The notes under the pieces: model-generated | The model's database searches: none | Told to the model about the DNA's origin: nothing | Seen by the model: only the letters and a program-made list of their open reading frames with translations | Source of the DNA: a virus | Virus record (IMG/VR): IMGVR_UViG_3300030104_007872 | Location: 1-64,000 of that record | Length of the DNA stretch: 64,000 nt | Reading direction: 5' to 3' (one strand) | Shown here: one piece after another, positions 37,963-46,694 of the stretch | Layout of the letters: every line of letters starts with the position of its first letter | Numbering within the stretch: the first letter of the stretch is position 1 | Position numbers and translations under genes: made by a program

Positions 37963-38934
37963 ATGATTTTTGAAGAACAACTAGCGCGAAAGCCCAACCA
38001 TTATCCATGGGCACAAGATTTTATAGAGGCAATGCACAACGGTTTTTGGACCGACAAAGAATTCAGTTTTAGTAGTGATATTCAGGATTTTAACGTTAAT
38101 TTAAACGGAACCGAAAAAGAGATGATTATCCGCACTCTTTCTGCAATTGGCCAGATTGAGGTGGCGGTAAAAAAATTCTGGAGCAAACTTGGAGACAACC
38201 TTCCCCATCCCAGCTTAACGGACTTGGGTTACGTTATGGCCAATACAGAGGTCATTCACAATAATGCGTACGAGCGCTTATTGACGGTTCTGGGGCTTGA
38301 AGACGTTTTCGAAGAGAACCTTAAGCTAGACTTTATTGAAGGCCGTGTGCGCTATCTGAGGAAGTATAACCATAAATTCTACAAGGACTCGAAGAAGCAA
38401 TATGTCTATGCTCTTATTTTGTTTACCCTCTTCGTGGAAAACGTTTCCTTATTTAGCCAGTTTTATGTTATCAATTGGTTTAATCGCTTTCGCAACGTTC
38501 TTAAAGATACAGGACAACAGGTAAAATATACCCGCAACGAAGAAAATATTCACGCTTTAGCGGGAATCAAAATCATAAACACTATACGAAGCGAGCACCC
38601 TGAGCTTTTTGACGAGGAATTGCAGGAAAGGGTTGCCTCTGAATCTGAAGCGGCACTGATAGCAGAAAGTAACATTGTCGATTGGATGGTTAACGGCTTC
38701 AATGAAAAAGGTTTAAATGCAGATATTTTGAAGGAATTTATTAAAAATAGAATCAACGATTCTTTGGAGAAAATTGGTTTTGCGCCAGTATTTAATGTTG
38801 ACACTTCTTTGCTGGAAGATACAATGTGGTTTGAGGAGGAATTAATGGGCAATAATGCCACTGATTTCTTTCATTCTCGCCCAGTAGAATATTCAAAAAA
38901 TTCACAAACATTTGACGCTGACGACCTCTTTTAA
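37963..38934 (+). CDS. nrdB: Class I ribonucleotide reductase, small subunit
   Basis: A 323-residue di-iron protein. Metal ligands fit Glu66, Glu96, His99, Glu159, Glu194 and His197 (TEVIHNNAYERL and NEENIHAL). Tyr103 stands in the place of the radical tyrosine of E. coli NrdB (Tyr122, with the same E-x2-H-x3-Y spacing). It makes the tyrosyl radical that NrdA uses to reduce ribonucleotides, so the phage can feed DNA synthesis. The C-terminal tail (FDADDLF) is the usual NrdA-docking type. Overlaps nrdA by one base. Confidence 0.93.
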   Translation: MIFEEQLARKPNHYPWAQDFIEAMHNGFWTDKEFSFSSDIQDFNVNLNGTEKEMIIRTLSAIGQIEVAVKKFWSKLGDNLPHPSLTDLGYVMANTEVIHNNAYERLLTVLGLEDVFEENLKLDFIEGRVRYLRKYNHKFYKDSKKQYVYALILFTLFVENVSLFSQFYVINWFNRFRNVLKDTGQQVKYTRNEENIHALAGIKIINTIRSEHPELFDEELQERVASESEAALIAESNIVDWMVNGFNEKGLNADILKEFIKNRINDSLEKIGFAPVFNVDTSLLEDTMWFEEELMGNNATDFFHSRPVEYSKNSQTFDADDLF

Positions 38935-40580
38935 TGAAAAAATATAAATGGCTCAACAAAGACTCTAGGGCATTCCTAAAAAGGGGTTATTTACAAGATG
39001 GAGAATCTGCCGAACAGCGTGTGGCTGATATTGCAAAAGCTGCGGAAAAGCACCTTAAGATAAAAGGTTTTGCTGAAAAATTTGAAGATTACGCTGCGAG
39101 GGGCTTTTATTCTTTAGCTAGTCCAGTTTGGGCAAACTTTGGGCGAAAGCGAGGATTACCTGTATCATGCAATGGTGTTTTCATTGAAGATCGCATGGAT
39201 GCCATTTTAGACAAACAGGCTGAGGTCGGAATGCAGACCAAACATGGCGCGGGAACCTCGGCCTATTTTGGTGATTTAAGAGGGCGCGGCGAACCAATTA
39301 ATTCTGGCGGCACATCCAGCGGCTCTGTGCATTTCATGGAGCTTTTCGATAAAGTATCTTCTGTTGTTTCTCAAAGTAACGTAAGGAGAGGTTCCTTTGC
39401 CGCATATTTGCCAATTGATCATCCCGACATCAAGGAATTCTTAAGGATAAGGGGTGAAGGAAACCCTATTCAAGAGATGTCTTTTGGTGTTTGTATTGAT
39501 GATGAGTGGATGAGATCATTGATGGGCGGTGATCGCCAAAAAAGATCCACATGGGCCGCACTTATACGCAAACGCTTCGAAACAGGATACCCCTATATTT
39601 TCTTTACTGATAGTGCTAATGAAAATGCTCCCAAGGCTTACAAGGATAAAAACCTAAAAATTTCTGCGTCTAATTTGTGTAGCGAAATATCCCTGCACTC
39701 TTCCGAAGAAGAGTCGTTTGTCTGCTGCTTGTCCTCTTTAAATTTGGTTAAATGGGAGGAAATAGTAGAAACAGATGCAGTAGAAACGCTGGTTTATTTT
39801 TTGGATGCAGTAATGGAAGAGTATATCCAGAAGACCGAACACATTCCGTTTATGAAGCCGTCGCATGAGTTTGCAAAACGACAACGCGCCTTAGGCGTTG
39901 GTGTTCTGGGTTGGCATTCCCTGCTTCAGCAGCAGATGATTCCATTTGAAGGAATGAAGGCTCATGCTCTTAATATCGAAATTCATAAAACCATAAGAGA
40001 TAGAGCGGATAAAGCCACGGAGAATCTAAGCGTGTTACTTGGAGAACCTGAGCACCTCAAGGGTTATGGTAGGCGCAATATGACCACAATGGCAATCGCG
40101 CCCACCACATCAAGTTCCTTTATATTAGGTCAGGTATCACCGTCTATTGAGCCTCTTAATAGTAATTATTTCACAAAAGACTTGGCAAAAGGTAAGTTTA
40201 CTTACAAAAACCCTTACCTAGAGACGCTATTGGAAGAAAAAAATAAAAATACCATTAGCACATGGAAGTCAATTCTGTTAAAGGGTGGTTCAGTTCAGCA
40301 TTTAACGTTTTTAACCGATGAAGAGAAGGCTGTATTTAAAACTTTCGGGGAAATCTCACAAAAAGAAATTGTGATTCAGGCATCGCAACGCCAAAGGTTT
40401 ATTGATCAAGGGCAAAGTCTCAACCTTATGATTTCGCCAAAATGTCCACCCAAAGAAGTTAGCGAGTTACTTATTTTTGGCTGGGAACAAGGTATTAAAA
40501 GCTTTTATTATCAGCGCAGTGCAAATCCAAGCCAAGAATTAGCTCGATCAATCCTTTCTTGTGCGGCGTGTGAGGGTTGA
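38934..40580 (+). CDS. nrdA: Class I ribonucleotide reductase, large subunit
   Basis: A 548-residue catalytic subunit. Active-site residues: Cys79 (LPVSCNG), Asn247-Cys249-Glu251 (SNLCSEISL), the partner Cys264/265, and the Tyr pair in SFYYQRSANP. The C-terminal CAACEG carries the swinging redox cysteines. It begins straight with the catalytic domain, with no N-terminal ATP cone, so it should not show the usual dATP shut-off of overall activity. That suits a phage needing high dNTP pools. It follows nrdB directly. Confidence 0.93.
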   Translation: MKKYKWLNKDSRAFLKRGYLQDGESAEQRVADIAKAAEKHLKIKGFAEKFEDYAARGFYSLASPVWANFGRKRGLPVSCNGVFIEDRMDAILDKQAEVGMQTKHGAGTSAYFGDLRGRGEPINSGGTSSGSVHFMELFDKVSSVVSQSNVRRGSFAAYLPIDHPDIKEFLRIRGEGNPIQEMSFGVCIDDEWMRSLMGGDRQKRSTWAALIRKRFETGYPYIFFTDSANENAPKAYKDKNLKISASNLCSEISLHSSEEESFVCCLSSLNLVKWEEIVETDAVETLVYFLDAVMEEYIQKTEHIPFMKPSHEFAKRQRALGVGVLGWHSLLQQQMIPFEGMKAHALNIEIHKTIRDRADKATENLSVLLGEPEHLKGYGRRNMTTMAIAPTTSSSFILGQVSPSIEPLNSNYFTKDLAKGKFTYKNPYLETLLEEKNKNTISTWKSILLKGGSVQHLTFLTDEEKAVFKTFGEISQKEIVIQASQRQRFIDQGQSLNLMISPKCPPKEVSELLIFGWEQGIKSFYYQRSANPSQELARSILSCAACEG

Positions 40581-40592
40581 AGTGTAATAAAT
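40581..40592 (+). promoter_or_regulatory. AGTGTAATAAAT late-type motif
   Basis: AGTGTAATAAAT begins right after the nrdA stop codon and ends 4 bases before the ATG at 40597. Confidence 0.5.
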
Positions 40593-40596
40593 TTAA

Positions 40597-41010
40597 ATGA
40601 AGCCAAGCTTTTCACAGAAAATATTCAAATGCCTCAAAGAGAAGGTAGAGAAGCATAATGAAAAGCATTCTAAACCTGTATCCCTAGAGCAGGTTATCAG
40701 GGTATATAAACGCGGAGAGAGGCTTACTGAGCATTTTTGGCAACCACGGCTTACAACAGCGCAATTGGCCATGGCTAGGGTTAATCTTTTTTTAAAATTG
40801 GCCGCAGAGCGAATAGTTGATGATTTTTATGCGGCGCAAGATCAGGATATTCTGATAGCCTCACATCGCAGCCATGAACAAGAGATGATGGAGCCATTCT
40901 GTAATTTTAAAGATTTAGATTATGTTTCTGCGAGGTGTGATTTACTCTTGGCGCACATTTCCGATAAAGATGGCAACCAAATATTCAAGGCTCCACCACT
41001 TGAAGAATAG
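40597..41010 (+). CDS. Hypothetical phage protein (137 aa)
   Basis: A 137-residue mostly helical protein with LTTAQLAMARVNLFLKLAAE near the middle and a C-terminal helix pair. Two cysteines are apart, so no metal site is evident. The pattern of a short helical protein with EHFWQPRLTTAQLAMARVN suggests a DNA-metabolism accessory, since it follows nrdAB, but I cannot name a family. Confidence 0.5.
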   Translation: MKPSFSQKIFKCLKEKVEKHNEKHSKPVSLEQVIRVYKRGERLTEHFWQPRLTTAQLAMARVNLFLKLAAERIVDDFYAAQDQDILIASHRSHEQEMMEPFCNFKDLDYVSARCDLLLAHISDKDGNQIFKAPPLEE

Positions 41011-41021
41011 CCCTGTTTTTA

Positions 41022-41042
41022 TATAATCATGCTAAAAGCATG
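41022..41042 (+). promoter_or_regulatory. TATAAT and small hairpin at the head of the sugar island
   Basis: TATAAT (41022-41027) is followed by the perfect inverted repeat CATGC-TAAAA-GCATG (41028-41042) just before the ATG at 41045. It is the only clear gap before the 20-kb island, so it probably holds its main promoter. Confidence 0.4.
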
Positions 41043-41044
41043 AA

Positions 41045-41902
41045 ATGAGGTTTTTATTCGTATCAGATTTTACATTAGAGCAAAGATCGGGTGGCGCTCA
41101 GGTTAGTAATGACCTGATCATAAAAAGAGGACGCGAGTTGGGCCATGAAATCATTGAGCATGACTACACTTCTTCTCCTGTGGATTTTTTATCTTATTAC
41201 GACTCAATTATTAGCTCTAATCTTGAGGTTATAAGTAGGTCGGCGCCTATCAAACTAGATTTCATAACAAAACATGGAAACCATATACGGCTGGAGCACG
41301 ATTCTTGCTCCTATTTAAACGCAGAAGTTAGGCGGTCACTGTTCGAATCATCCAACCTTAACTTTTTTCTTTCGGATTTCCACATTGGGTTTTTTCGTGA
41401 AAGGTATGGAAATTACTTTGAGAATGTTGAAATCGTTTATGACCCTATTGACACTGGACTCTTTTGCGATGATAGCTCAGAAAAGATTTATGATGTGGTT
41501 TATTGTGGGTATTTGCACGAACTTAAGGGTTTAAAAAACTTACTACATTTCGCCTCCTCAAATCCAAATAGGGAAATATCAGTTTTTGGCTGGTGTGATT
41601 TTAAACCCGAATCAGCTTTTTCTGCTTTGGATAATATCTCCTTCCACGGAGAAAGGACTCACGAAGAAATTGCAAAGATATTTAAGCAAAGTTTAGCTGT
41701 ATATCACAGCCCAATAGTTAATGAACCCTTTTGCCGCATGGTTGGTGAGGCTCTTTTGTGCGGCGTTCGCGAGGTTATAGGCTCAACAGAGAAGATAGGC
41801 TCTTATTTAGAGTTTCAAAAACATGGTATCGAAAAGTTTAGCCAAGACTGTTCAAATGCTCCTGATGTATTTTGGCAAAAAGTACAGGAATCACTCAAAT
41901 GA
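41045..41902 (+). CDS. Glycosyltransferase 1 of the island (GT4-like)
   Basis: A 285-residue GT-B type enzyme: MRFLFVSDFTLEQRSGGAQV at the N terminus (a Gly-rich acceptor loop), VVYCGYLHELKGLKNLLHFA at the start of the donor domain, and HSPIVNEPFCRMVGEALLCG with the Glu/Pro-rich sugar-nucleotide contact of family 4. It is short for the family but has both halves. First gene of the sugar island; its TGA overlaps the next ATG. Confidence 0.72.
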   Translation: MRFLFVSDFTLEQRSGGAQVSNDLIIKRGRELGHEIIEHDYTSSPVDFLSYYDSIISSNLEVISRSAPIKLDFITKHGNHIRLEHDSCSYLNAEVRRSLFESSNLNFFLSDFHIGFFRERYGNYFENVEIVYDPIDTGLFCDDSSEKIYDVVYCGYLHELKGLKNLLHFASSNPNREISVFGWCDFKPESAFSALDNISFHGERTHEEIAKIFKQSLAVYHSPIVNEPFCRMVGEALLCGVREVIGSTEKIGSYLEFQKHGIEKFSQDCSNAPDVFWQKVQESLK

Positions 41903-42807
41903 AAATAATTTTAGCGATTAATAAAACACTCAGCCGCAATCAAACCGAGTGTTTAGATGGCGGTTATTATAATTTCTATATTCCTCTTTTGGAGTTGGGC
42001 CACGAAGTTTTATTATACGATACTGTCAGAGGTGCAGAAAAAAGCTTCAATGAGCTTGTGGAAACCTTTAACCCCGATTTAATTTTTTGTTGTATTACTG
42101 GCAATAAAGAGGTCACCCCGTACGAACCATTTGAAGAAATAAAGCATATAACTAAAAACACAAAAATAAAAACATTCAATTGGTTTTGCGATGACACTTG
42201 GAGATTCGACGATTTTAGCAGTAAAGTTTGCAAACACTTCACTCATTGTTCGACGCCCGAAGAAAAATATTTAGATAGATATAAGGACATAGGATATGAA
42301 AATATTTTATTGGGGAATTGGCACTGCAACGCTGATTTGCGATTTCCTTATAATAAATCCGTCGATGTCGGCTTTTGTGGGGGTATCACTCAGGCACGAG
42401 CGAGCGTTTTCAATTCTCTTATAAGCGGTGGGGTCAATTTAAAATGTTTTTATGGACTGTCTTATGAGGATATTTTTAAAGCTTACGCCTCCTCTAGGAT
42501 AGGTATTAACCTTACTGTTAATGATAATGACCCCTCGAAAAAGCAGCAGATGAAGCTGCGTATCTTTGAGATTGTCGCATCGGGAACTTTCCTGCTAACA
42601 GAAAATGTGGAAGGTTTGGAAAAGTATTTTGAAATTGGAAAGGAAATAGAAACCTTTACAACACCCCAAGAGGCGCAGGAAAAAATAACACACTATCTTC
42701 AAAATGAAGAGGCTAGGGAAAAAATAGCTGCCGCTGGCCACAGACGCTTTTTGACAGATCACCGTTCAAGTGTTAGATTAACTGAGGTTTTGGAACAAAT
42801 AAAATAA
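41899..42807 (+). CDS. Glycosyltransferase 2 (CgeB-like C-terminal domain)
   Basis: A protein of about 302 residues from the ATG at 41899, which overlaps the upstream stop codon. The C-terminal half has RIGINLTVNDNDPS and QMKLRIFEIVASGTFLLTEN, then a last helix, fitting the CgeB/YkvP-type glycosyltransferase domain. The N-terminal half is a Rossmann-like acceptor domain (INKTLSRNQTECLDGGYYNF). Substrate unknown. Confidence 0.7.
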   Translation: MKIILAINKTLSRNQTECLDGGYYNFYIPLLELGHEVLLYDTVRGAEKSFNELVETFNPDLIFCCITGNKEVTPYEPFEEIKHITKNTKIKTFNWFCDDTWRFDDFSSKVCKHFTHCSTPEEKYLDRYKDIGYENILLGNWHCNADLRFPYNKSVDVGFCGGITQARASVFNSLISGGVNLKCFYGLSYEDIFKAYASSRIGINLTVNDNDPSKKQQMKLRIFEIVASGTFLLTENVEGLEKYFEIGKEIETFTTPQEAQEKITHYLQNEEAREKIAAAGHRRFLTDHRSSVRLTEVLEQIK

Positions 42808-43737
42808 ATGACAATATACATACAGAAACATGGAAGCCACGCTGGCTACTGGATATACAGTGGATATGCACACGCATGGATTTATCATGGCTTTCAGGTG
42901 AAATTTTTTGAATCCTTTGAGGAGGTTGACACAAAACAGCCCTATGCCCTGATGATAACCGATTCTTGGCTTAATAACGAGTATGAGGATTACATTAATG
43001 CCTTTGATTATCTTAAAAAGAGCGAATTTTGTATACTTTATGCATCTCCAAAAGGTTTTCCTGACCCCTGGGGCACCCATCCTAATTTTGTATGCCCGCT
43101 CAACGACGAATTTATCAAAAAACTTGACGATATTGATAACTTAGTTAAGTGGAATTTTTCAGAAACTGACAATGAATATTTTTCTCATTGGAAAGACATA
43201 AAAACCATCCCCCTTGCATTCGATAATATAAATTACGAATGTGCAAAAGATGACGAAAAGGAATATTTATATGATGTCTGTTTCATCGGCAGCGTAGCTA
43301 ACAATGGCTTTAATGAAAAAATAGAAATCATAAAAGCTTGCTTAAATGCATTTGCCCACAGCGATTTAAATTGTGGGTTTTCTATCGGCCAAAATATTTC
43401 TCACGAAAAAGAAAACGAGGTTTTAATTAGGTCTAAAGTATGTTTAAATATTCACGATAAATATCAAAGGGTCTTAGGGTTGGATGCCAACGAAAGAACA
43501 TTCAAGTCTTTAGGCGCCAATGGGTTATTGGTTAGCGATTCTACAACTCAAGTAAAAAACCTCTTTCCAGATGTATTTTGTTCTAATGAACCGCAGGAGC
43601 TTGTGGATGAGTGCAGCAGGCTCGTTTCTAAGGATGTGAAGGAATTAAATAAAATTAAAAAACAAAACAGGCAAACCATAGAGGATCAACATTCCTATAT
43701 CAGAAGAGTCGAACAATTATTGACCTATGCGAATTAA
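42808..43737 (+). CDS. Glycosyltransferase 3 (CgeB-like)
   Basis: A 309-residue protein with the same plan as its neighbour: YDVCFIGSVANNGFNEKIEI opening the C-terminal domain, VCLNIHDKYQR, and ERTFKSLGANGLLVSDSTTQ. The N-terminal half opens with MTIYIQKHGSHAGYWIYSGY. It directly abuts the upstream stop codon and overlaps the next gene by 11 bases. Confidence 0.68.
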   Translation: MTIYIQKHGSHAGYWIYSGYAHAWIYHGFQVKFFESFEEVDTKQPYALMITDSWLNNEYEDYINAFDYLKKSEFCILYASPKGFPDPWGTHPNFVCPLNDEFIKKLDDIDNLVKWNFSETDNEYFSHWKDIKTIPLAFDNINYECAKDDEKEYLYDVCFIGSVANNGFNEKIEIIKACLNAFAHSDLNCGFSIGQNISHEKENEVLIRSKVCLNIHDKYQRVLGLDANERTFKSLGANGLLVSDSTTQVKNLFPDVFCSNEPQELVDECSRLVSKDVKELNKIKKQNRQTIEDQHSYIRRVEQLLTYAN

Positions 43738-44452
43738 TATAATCATTCCAAATTACAACAAGGAACCTTTTGTCATAAAGTGCCTTGAGTCTTGCTTAAA
43801 TCAGACTTATGAAAACTTAGGCGTCATTTTCATCGATAACGATAGTACTGATAATAGCTTGCAACTTGTTAAGGATTTTTCAAAAACGCACGACAGAGAT
43901 TTTATCATAGATGTGGCAGAAAATATCTATCCCCGCTGTTGGGAGGAATGTATAGAAAAGGCTGAACAATATTTAGATGGGGAATATTACACAATTGTTG
44001 GTTCAGATGATTACCTTGATGAGAATTATATCGCTAATTTTTGCGAGTGGATAAAAGAGCAAGAGGAGGAGGTCTTAGCCGTTCATTCAGACTTACTTTG
44101 GGTTGAGGATGGTAAAGATTTCAATTATACAACCTACAAGTATAGCGACATAGACGATTTAAAATTGAAATTAGTTCAAGGGTGCGCCATAAACAGCCCA
44201 ACAGTTTTTTATAGTAGGAAAATCACCGAGGATAAGAGCCTTAAGGCTAAACCAGAGGTATATAGCGGCGCAGCAGATTATGATTTTTATTGCCAATTGG
44301 TTGATAAGGGTATATTTATTCACAATATAGGCGACTGGATAGGCTATCATTACAACGTCAACAAATCTCAGGCAACGTGGGAGATGCATCTTGATCCTAT
44401 TAATTATACAAATGTAATTATTAAAAAGTATAAGGACAAGTGGAAAATTTGA
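43727..44452 (+). CDS. Glycosyltransferase 4 (GT2, GT-A fold)
   Basis: A 241-residue family 2 transferase: INIIIPNYNKEPFVIKCLES and LNQTYENLGVIFIDNDSTDN at the nucleotide site, and YYTIVGSDDYLDENY as the metal-binding acidic motif. YSGAADYDFYCQLVDKG matches the usual catalytic region. Inverting transfer to a growing glycan is typical of the family. Start overlaps the upstream gene. Confidence 0.82.
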   Translation: MRINIIIPNYNKEPFVIKCLESCLNQTYENLGVIFIDNDSTDNSLQLVKDFSKTHDRDFIIDVAENIYPRCWEECIEKAEQYLDGEYYTIVGSDDYLDENYIANFCEWIKEQEEEVLAVHSDLLWVEDGKDFNYTTYKYSDIDDLKLKLVQGCAINSPTVFYSRKITEDKSLKAKPEVYSGAADYDFYCQLVDKGIFIHNIGDWIGYHYNVNKSQATWEMHLDPINYTNVIIKKYKDKWKI

Positions 44453-45750
44453 CGCAAACATTAGATAGTGTAAGGGATTTTTTACGGAGCAAATCCCCCA
44501 AAAAATGGATAGCTGGCGAAGATTATGTACAATATGCGGGGCCAGTTTTTGACGAAGAAGAGATATTATCCGCTGTAGAAACACTGTTGGACGGCTGGCT
44601 CGTTTTGGGCAAGCGAGGTTTATCTTTCGAGAGGCAGTTTTGCAAGCTGTTGGGTAAGGATTATGGCGTATTGACTAATAGCGGAAGTAGTTCGAACCTA
44701 ATAATGATGGAGGCCCTAAAATCCAAAAGATTATACGGACTCCCAAATGACACAAAAGTTATTACTCCTATAGCGGGATTTCCCACGACGCTAAATCCAA
44801 TATTTCAGGTAGGGTTTAAGCCACTGTTTGTAGATATTGACATCGATACTCTTAATTTAAATTTAGAGCAAGTAGAAGAAAAGGCTAAAAAAGGCGCAAA
44901 AGTAATAACATTTGCACATGTTTTGGGCAATCCACCAAATATGGATCAGCTAATGCAGATAGTGAATGAGTATGATTTGATTTTACTTGAGGATTGTTGT
45001 GATGCGCTAGGTTCCAGCTACAGAGGGAACGATTTGGGTAGTTTTGGAGAATTTTCCACATGTTCTTTTTATCCAGCCCACCATATTACAATGGGAGAGG
45101 GTGGATTTGTCGCTTCAAAAACCTACAACCAGCAAATTGTCGCTAGAAGCTTAAGGGAATGGGGGCGCGGATGTTATTGCGTAGGGGAAAAGGCGGGTTT
45201 GTCTAAAACGGGGTGCTGCGGCAAAAGGTTTAGCAATTGGCTTCCAAGTTTACCAGATGAAGTTTTTGATCACAAATATGTCTATGACGAGATTGGCTAT
45301 AATTTAAAACCTATTGAAATTCAAGCGGCTATCGGTTTGCAGCAACTGAAAAAATTACCTTCAATTATCACACGCAGAAAAGAAAACCATAAAAAACTTT
45401 ATGATATTTTTGCGAAACATGAAGAGTATTTTATTTTGCCAGAGGCAACCGATGGGAGTGACCCTAGTTGGTTTGCTTTCGCCGTAACTCTTCGCGATGG
45501 CTGTAAATTCAAGAGAAATGAAATAGTGGACTTTTTTGAGTCGCATAAAATACAAACGCGCCCTTATTTTGCTGGAAATATCATGTTGCAACCCGCTTAT
45601 CGCGGGATTGTCAACGCCGAGGATGTTGTTAAAAAGTATCCCAATGCTCGCAAAGTAACCACCGACACCATGTTTCTAGGAACCAGCCCAGTAATTACTG
45701 ATGAACAAATTAGATATATTGAAGAAGTTTTATATAATTTCATTGGATGA
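44440..45750 (+). CDS. rfbH: RfbH-type 4-keto-6-deoxyhexose 3-dehydrase (E1)
   Basis: A 436-residue DegT-family protein, full length for the RfbH/E1 subgroup. The PLP lysine is replaced by His214 in SFYPAHHITMGEGGF, the hallmark of 3-dehydrases rather than aminotransferases. The iron-sulphur cysteines are present: Cys187, then 57 residues to Cys245, Cys247, and Cys259/260 after a longer gap than in Salmonella RfbH. In the known pathway it removes the C3 hydroxyl of CDP-4-keto-6-deoxyglucose with PMP and a [2Fe-2S] centre, en route to 3,6-dideoxyhexoses. The start is GTG at 44440 with AAGGA upstream. Here the nucleotide carrier is not certain because the adjacent dehydratase is RmlB-like. Confidence 0.85.
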   Translation: MENLTQTLDSVRDFLRSKSPKKWIAGEDYVQYAGPVFDEEEILSAVETLLDGWLVLGKRGLSFERQFCKLLGKDYGVLTNSGSSSNLIMMEALKSKRLYGLPNDTKVITPIAGFPTTLNPIFQVGFKPLFVDIDIDTLNLNLEQVEEKAKKGAKVITFAHVLGNPPNMDQLMQIVNEYDLILLEDCCDALGSSYRGNDLGSFGEFSTCSFYPAHHITMGEGGFVASKTYNQQIVARSLREWGRGCYCVGEKAGLSKTGCCGKRFSNWLPSLPDEVFDHKYVYDEIGYNLKPIEIQAAIGLQQLKKLPSIITRRKENHKKLYDIFAKHEEYFILPEATDGSDPSWFAFAVTLRDGCKFKRNEIVDFFESHKIQTRPYFAGNIMLQPAYRGIVNAEDVVKKYPNARKVTTDTMFLGTSPVITDEQIRYIEEVLYNFIG

Positions 45751-46694
45751 AGATAGTTTATGTCACAGGGTGCTTGGGTTTTATTGGATCTCACATTACG
45801 CGACACTGCCTGAATAAGGGGTGGTATGTTAAGGGTGTTGATAAGCTTACTTATGCTGCCAACAGGGAGTTTCTAAACGAATTTCAAAAATTCGAAAATT
45901 TTTCATTCCTACAAGAGGATATCAATGATCTAAAGTTTTTATATGAATGTGACTATGTTATTAATACCGCAGCGGAAACTCATGTGGGAAACAGTATCAT
46001 TAGTAGCGCTGATTTCATAAAATCAAACATTGATGGGGTCCATAATTTGCTAGAATTGATTAAGAATTATAGAATAGAAAACCTCAAAAAACCAACACTG
46101 TTACATCTTAGCACTGACGAAGTTTATGGAGATATTGCCAATGGAGATCACGGAGAGGAAGATCTTTTAAGGCCAAGTAACCCATATTCAGCGACTAAAG
46201 CTGCTGCCGACATGCTAATTTTAGCTTGGGCTCGCACTCACTCGATACCTTACCTTATTGTTAGACCCACGAACAACTACGGAATTGGTCAGTATGTAGA
46301 AAAATTAATTCCCAAGGCTTGTAAGTATTTAAAAATCAAGAAAAAAATACCCCTTCATAATGGGGGTGAACCCGTAAGGAATTGGTTACACGCCGATGAT
46401 ACCGCGAGTGCGATCACCACACTGATAGACAGTGGTTGTAAAAACGAAATATATAATATTTCTGGGCCTTTTGAGCAAAGTAATTATGAGACCTGCAAAA
46501 AAATCATTAAACTCTTCGACCCAAGTTTGAAAGTGGACGAGTGTTTAGATTTTTCCTATGATAGGGCAGGTCAAGATGTTCGATACGCTCTTAATGATTC
46601 CAAGCTACAGGGTATTGGCTGGTCCGCGTCAAAAAACTTTGATGAGGAATTACCAGCAATAGTTGACCACTATAAGCATAAATTTATCTGGTAA
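45747..46694 (+). CDS. NDP-glucose 4,6-dehydratase (RmlB-like)
   Basis: A 315-residue extended SDR enzyme: TGCLGFIGSH for NAD(P), LHLSTDEVYGD (the Thr-Asp-Glu of 4,6-dehydratases), NPYSATKAAAD (Tyr-x3-Lys), RPTNNYGIGQYVEKLIPK and RAGQDVRYALND. These are RmlB hallmarks, which act on dTDP-glucose; CDP-glucose dehydratases of the usual rfbG type look different. It would supply the 4-keto-6-deoxy substrate for the adjacent RfbH-like enzyme. Somewhat short at the C terminus. ATG overlaps the upstream TGA. Confidence 0.8.
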   Translation: MKIVYVTGCLGFIGSHITRHCLNKGWYVKGVDKLTYAANREFLNEFQKFENFSFLQEDINDLKFLYECDYVINTAAETHVGNSIISSADFIKSNIDGVHNLLELIKNYRIENLKKPTLLHLSTDEVYGDIANGDHGEEDLLRPSNPYSATKAAADMLILAWARTHSIPYLIVRPTNNYGIGQYVEKLIPKACKYLKIKKKIPLHNGGEPVRNWLHADDTASAITTLIDSGCKNEIYNISGPFEQSNYETCKKIIKLFDPSLKVDECLDFSYDRAGQDVRYALNDSKLQGIGWSASKNFDEELPAIVDHYKHKFIW

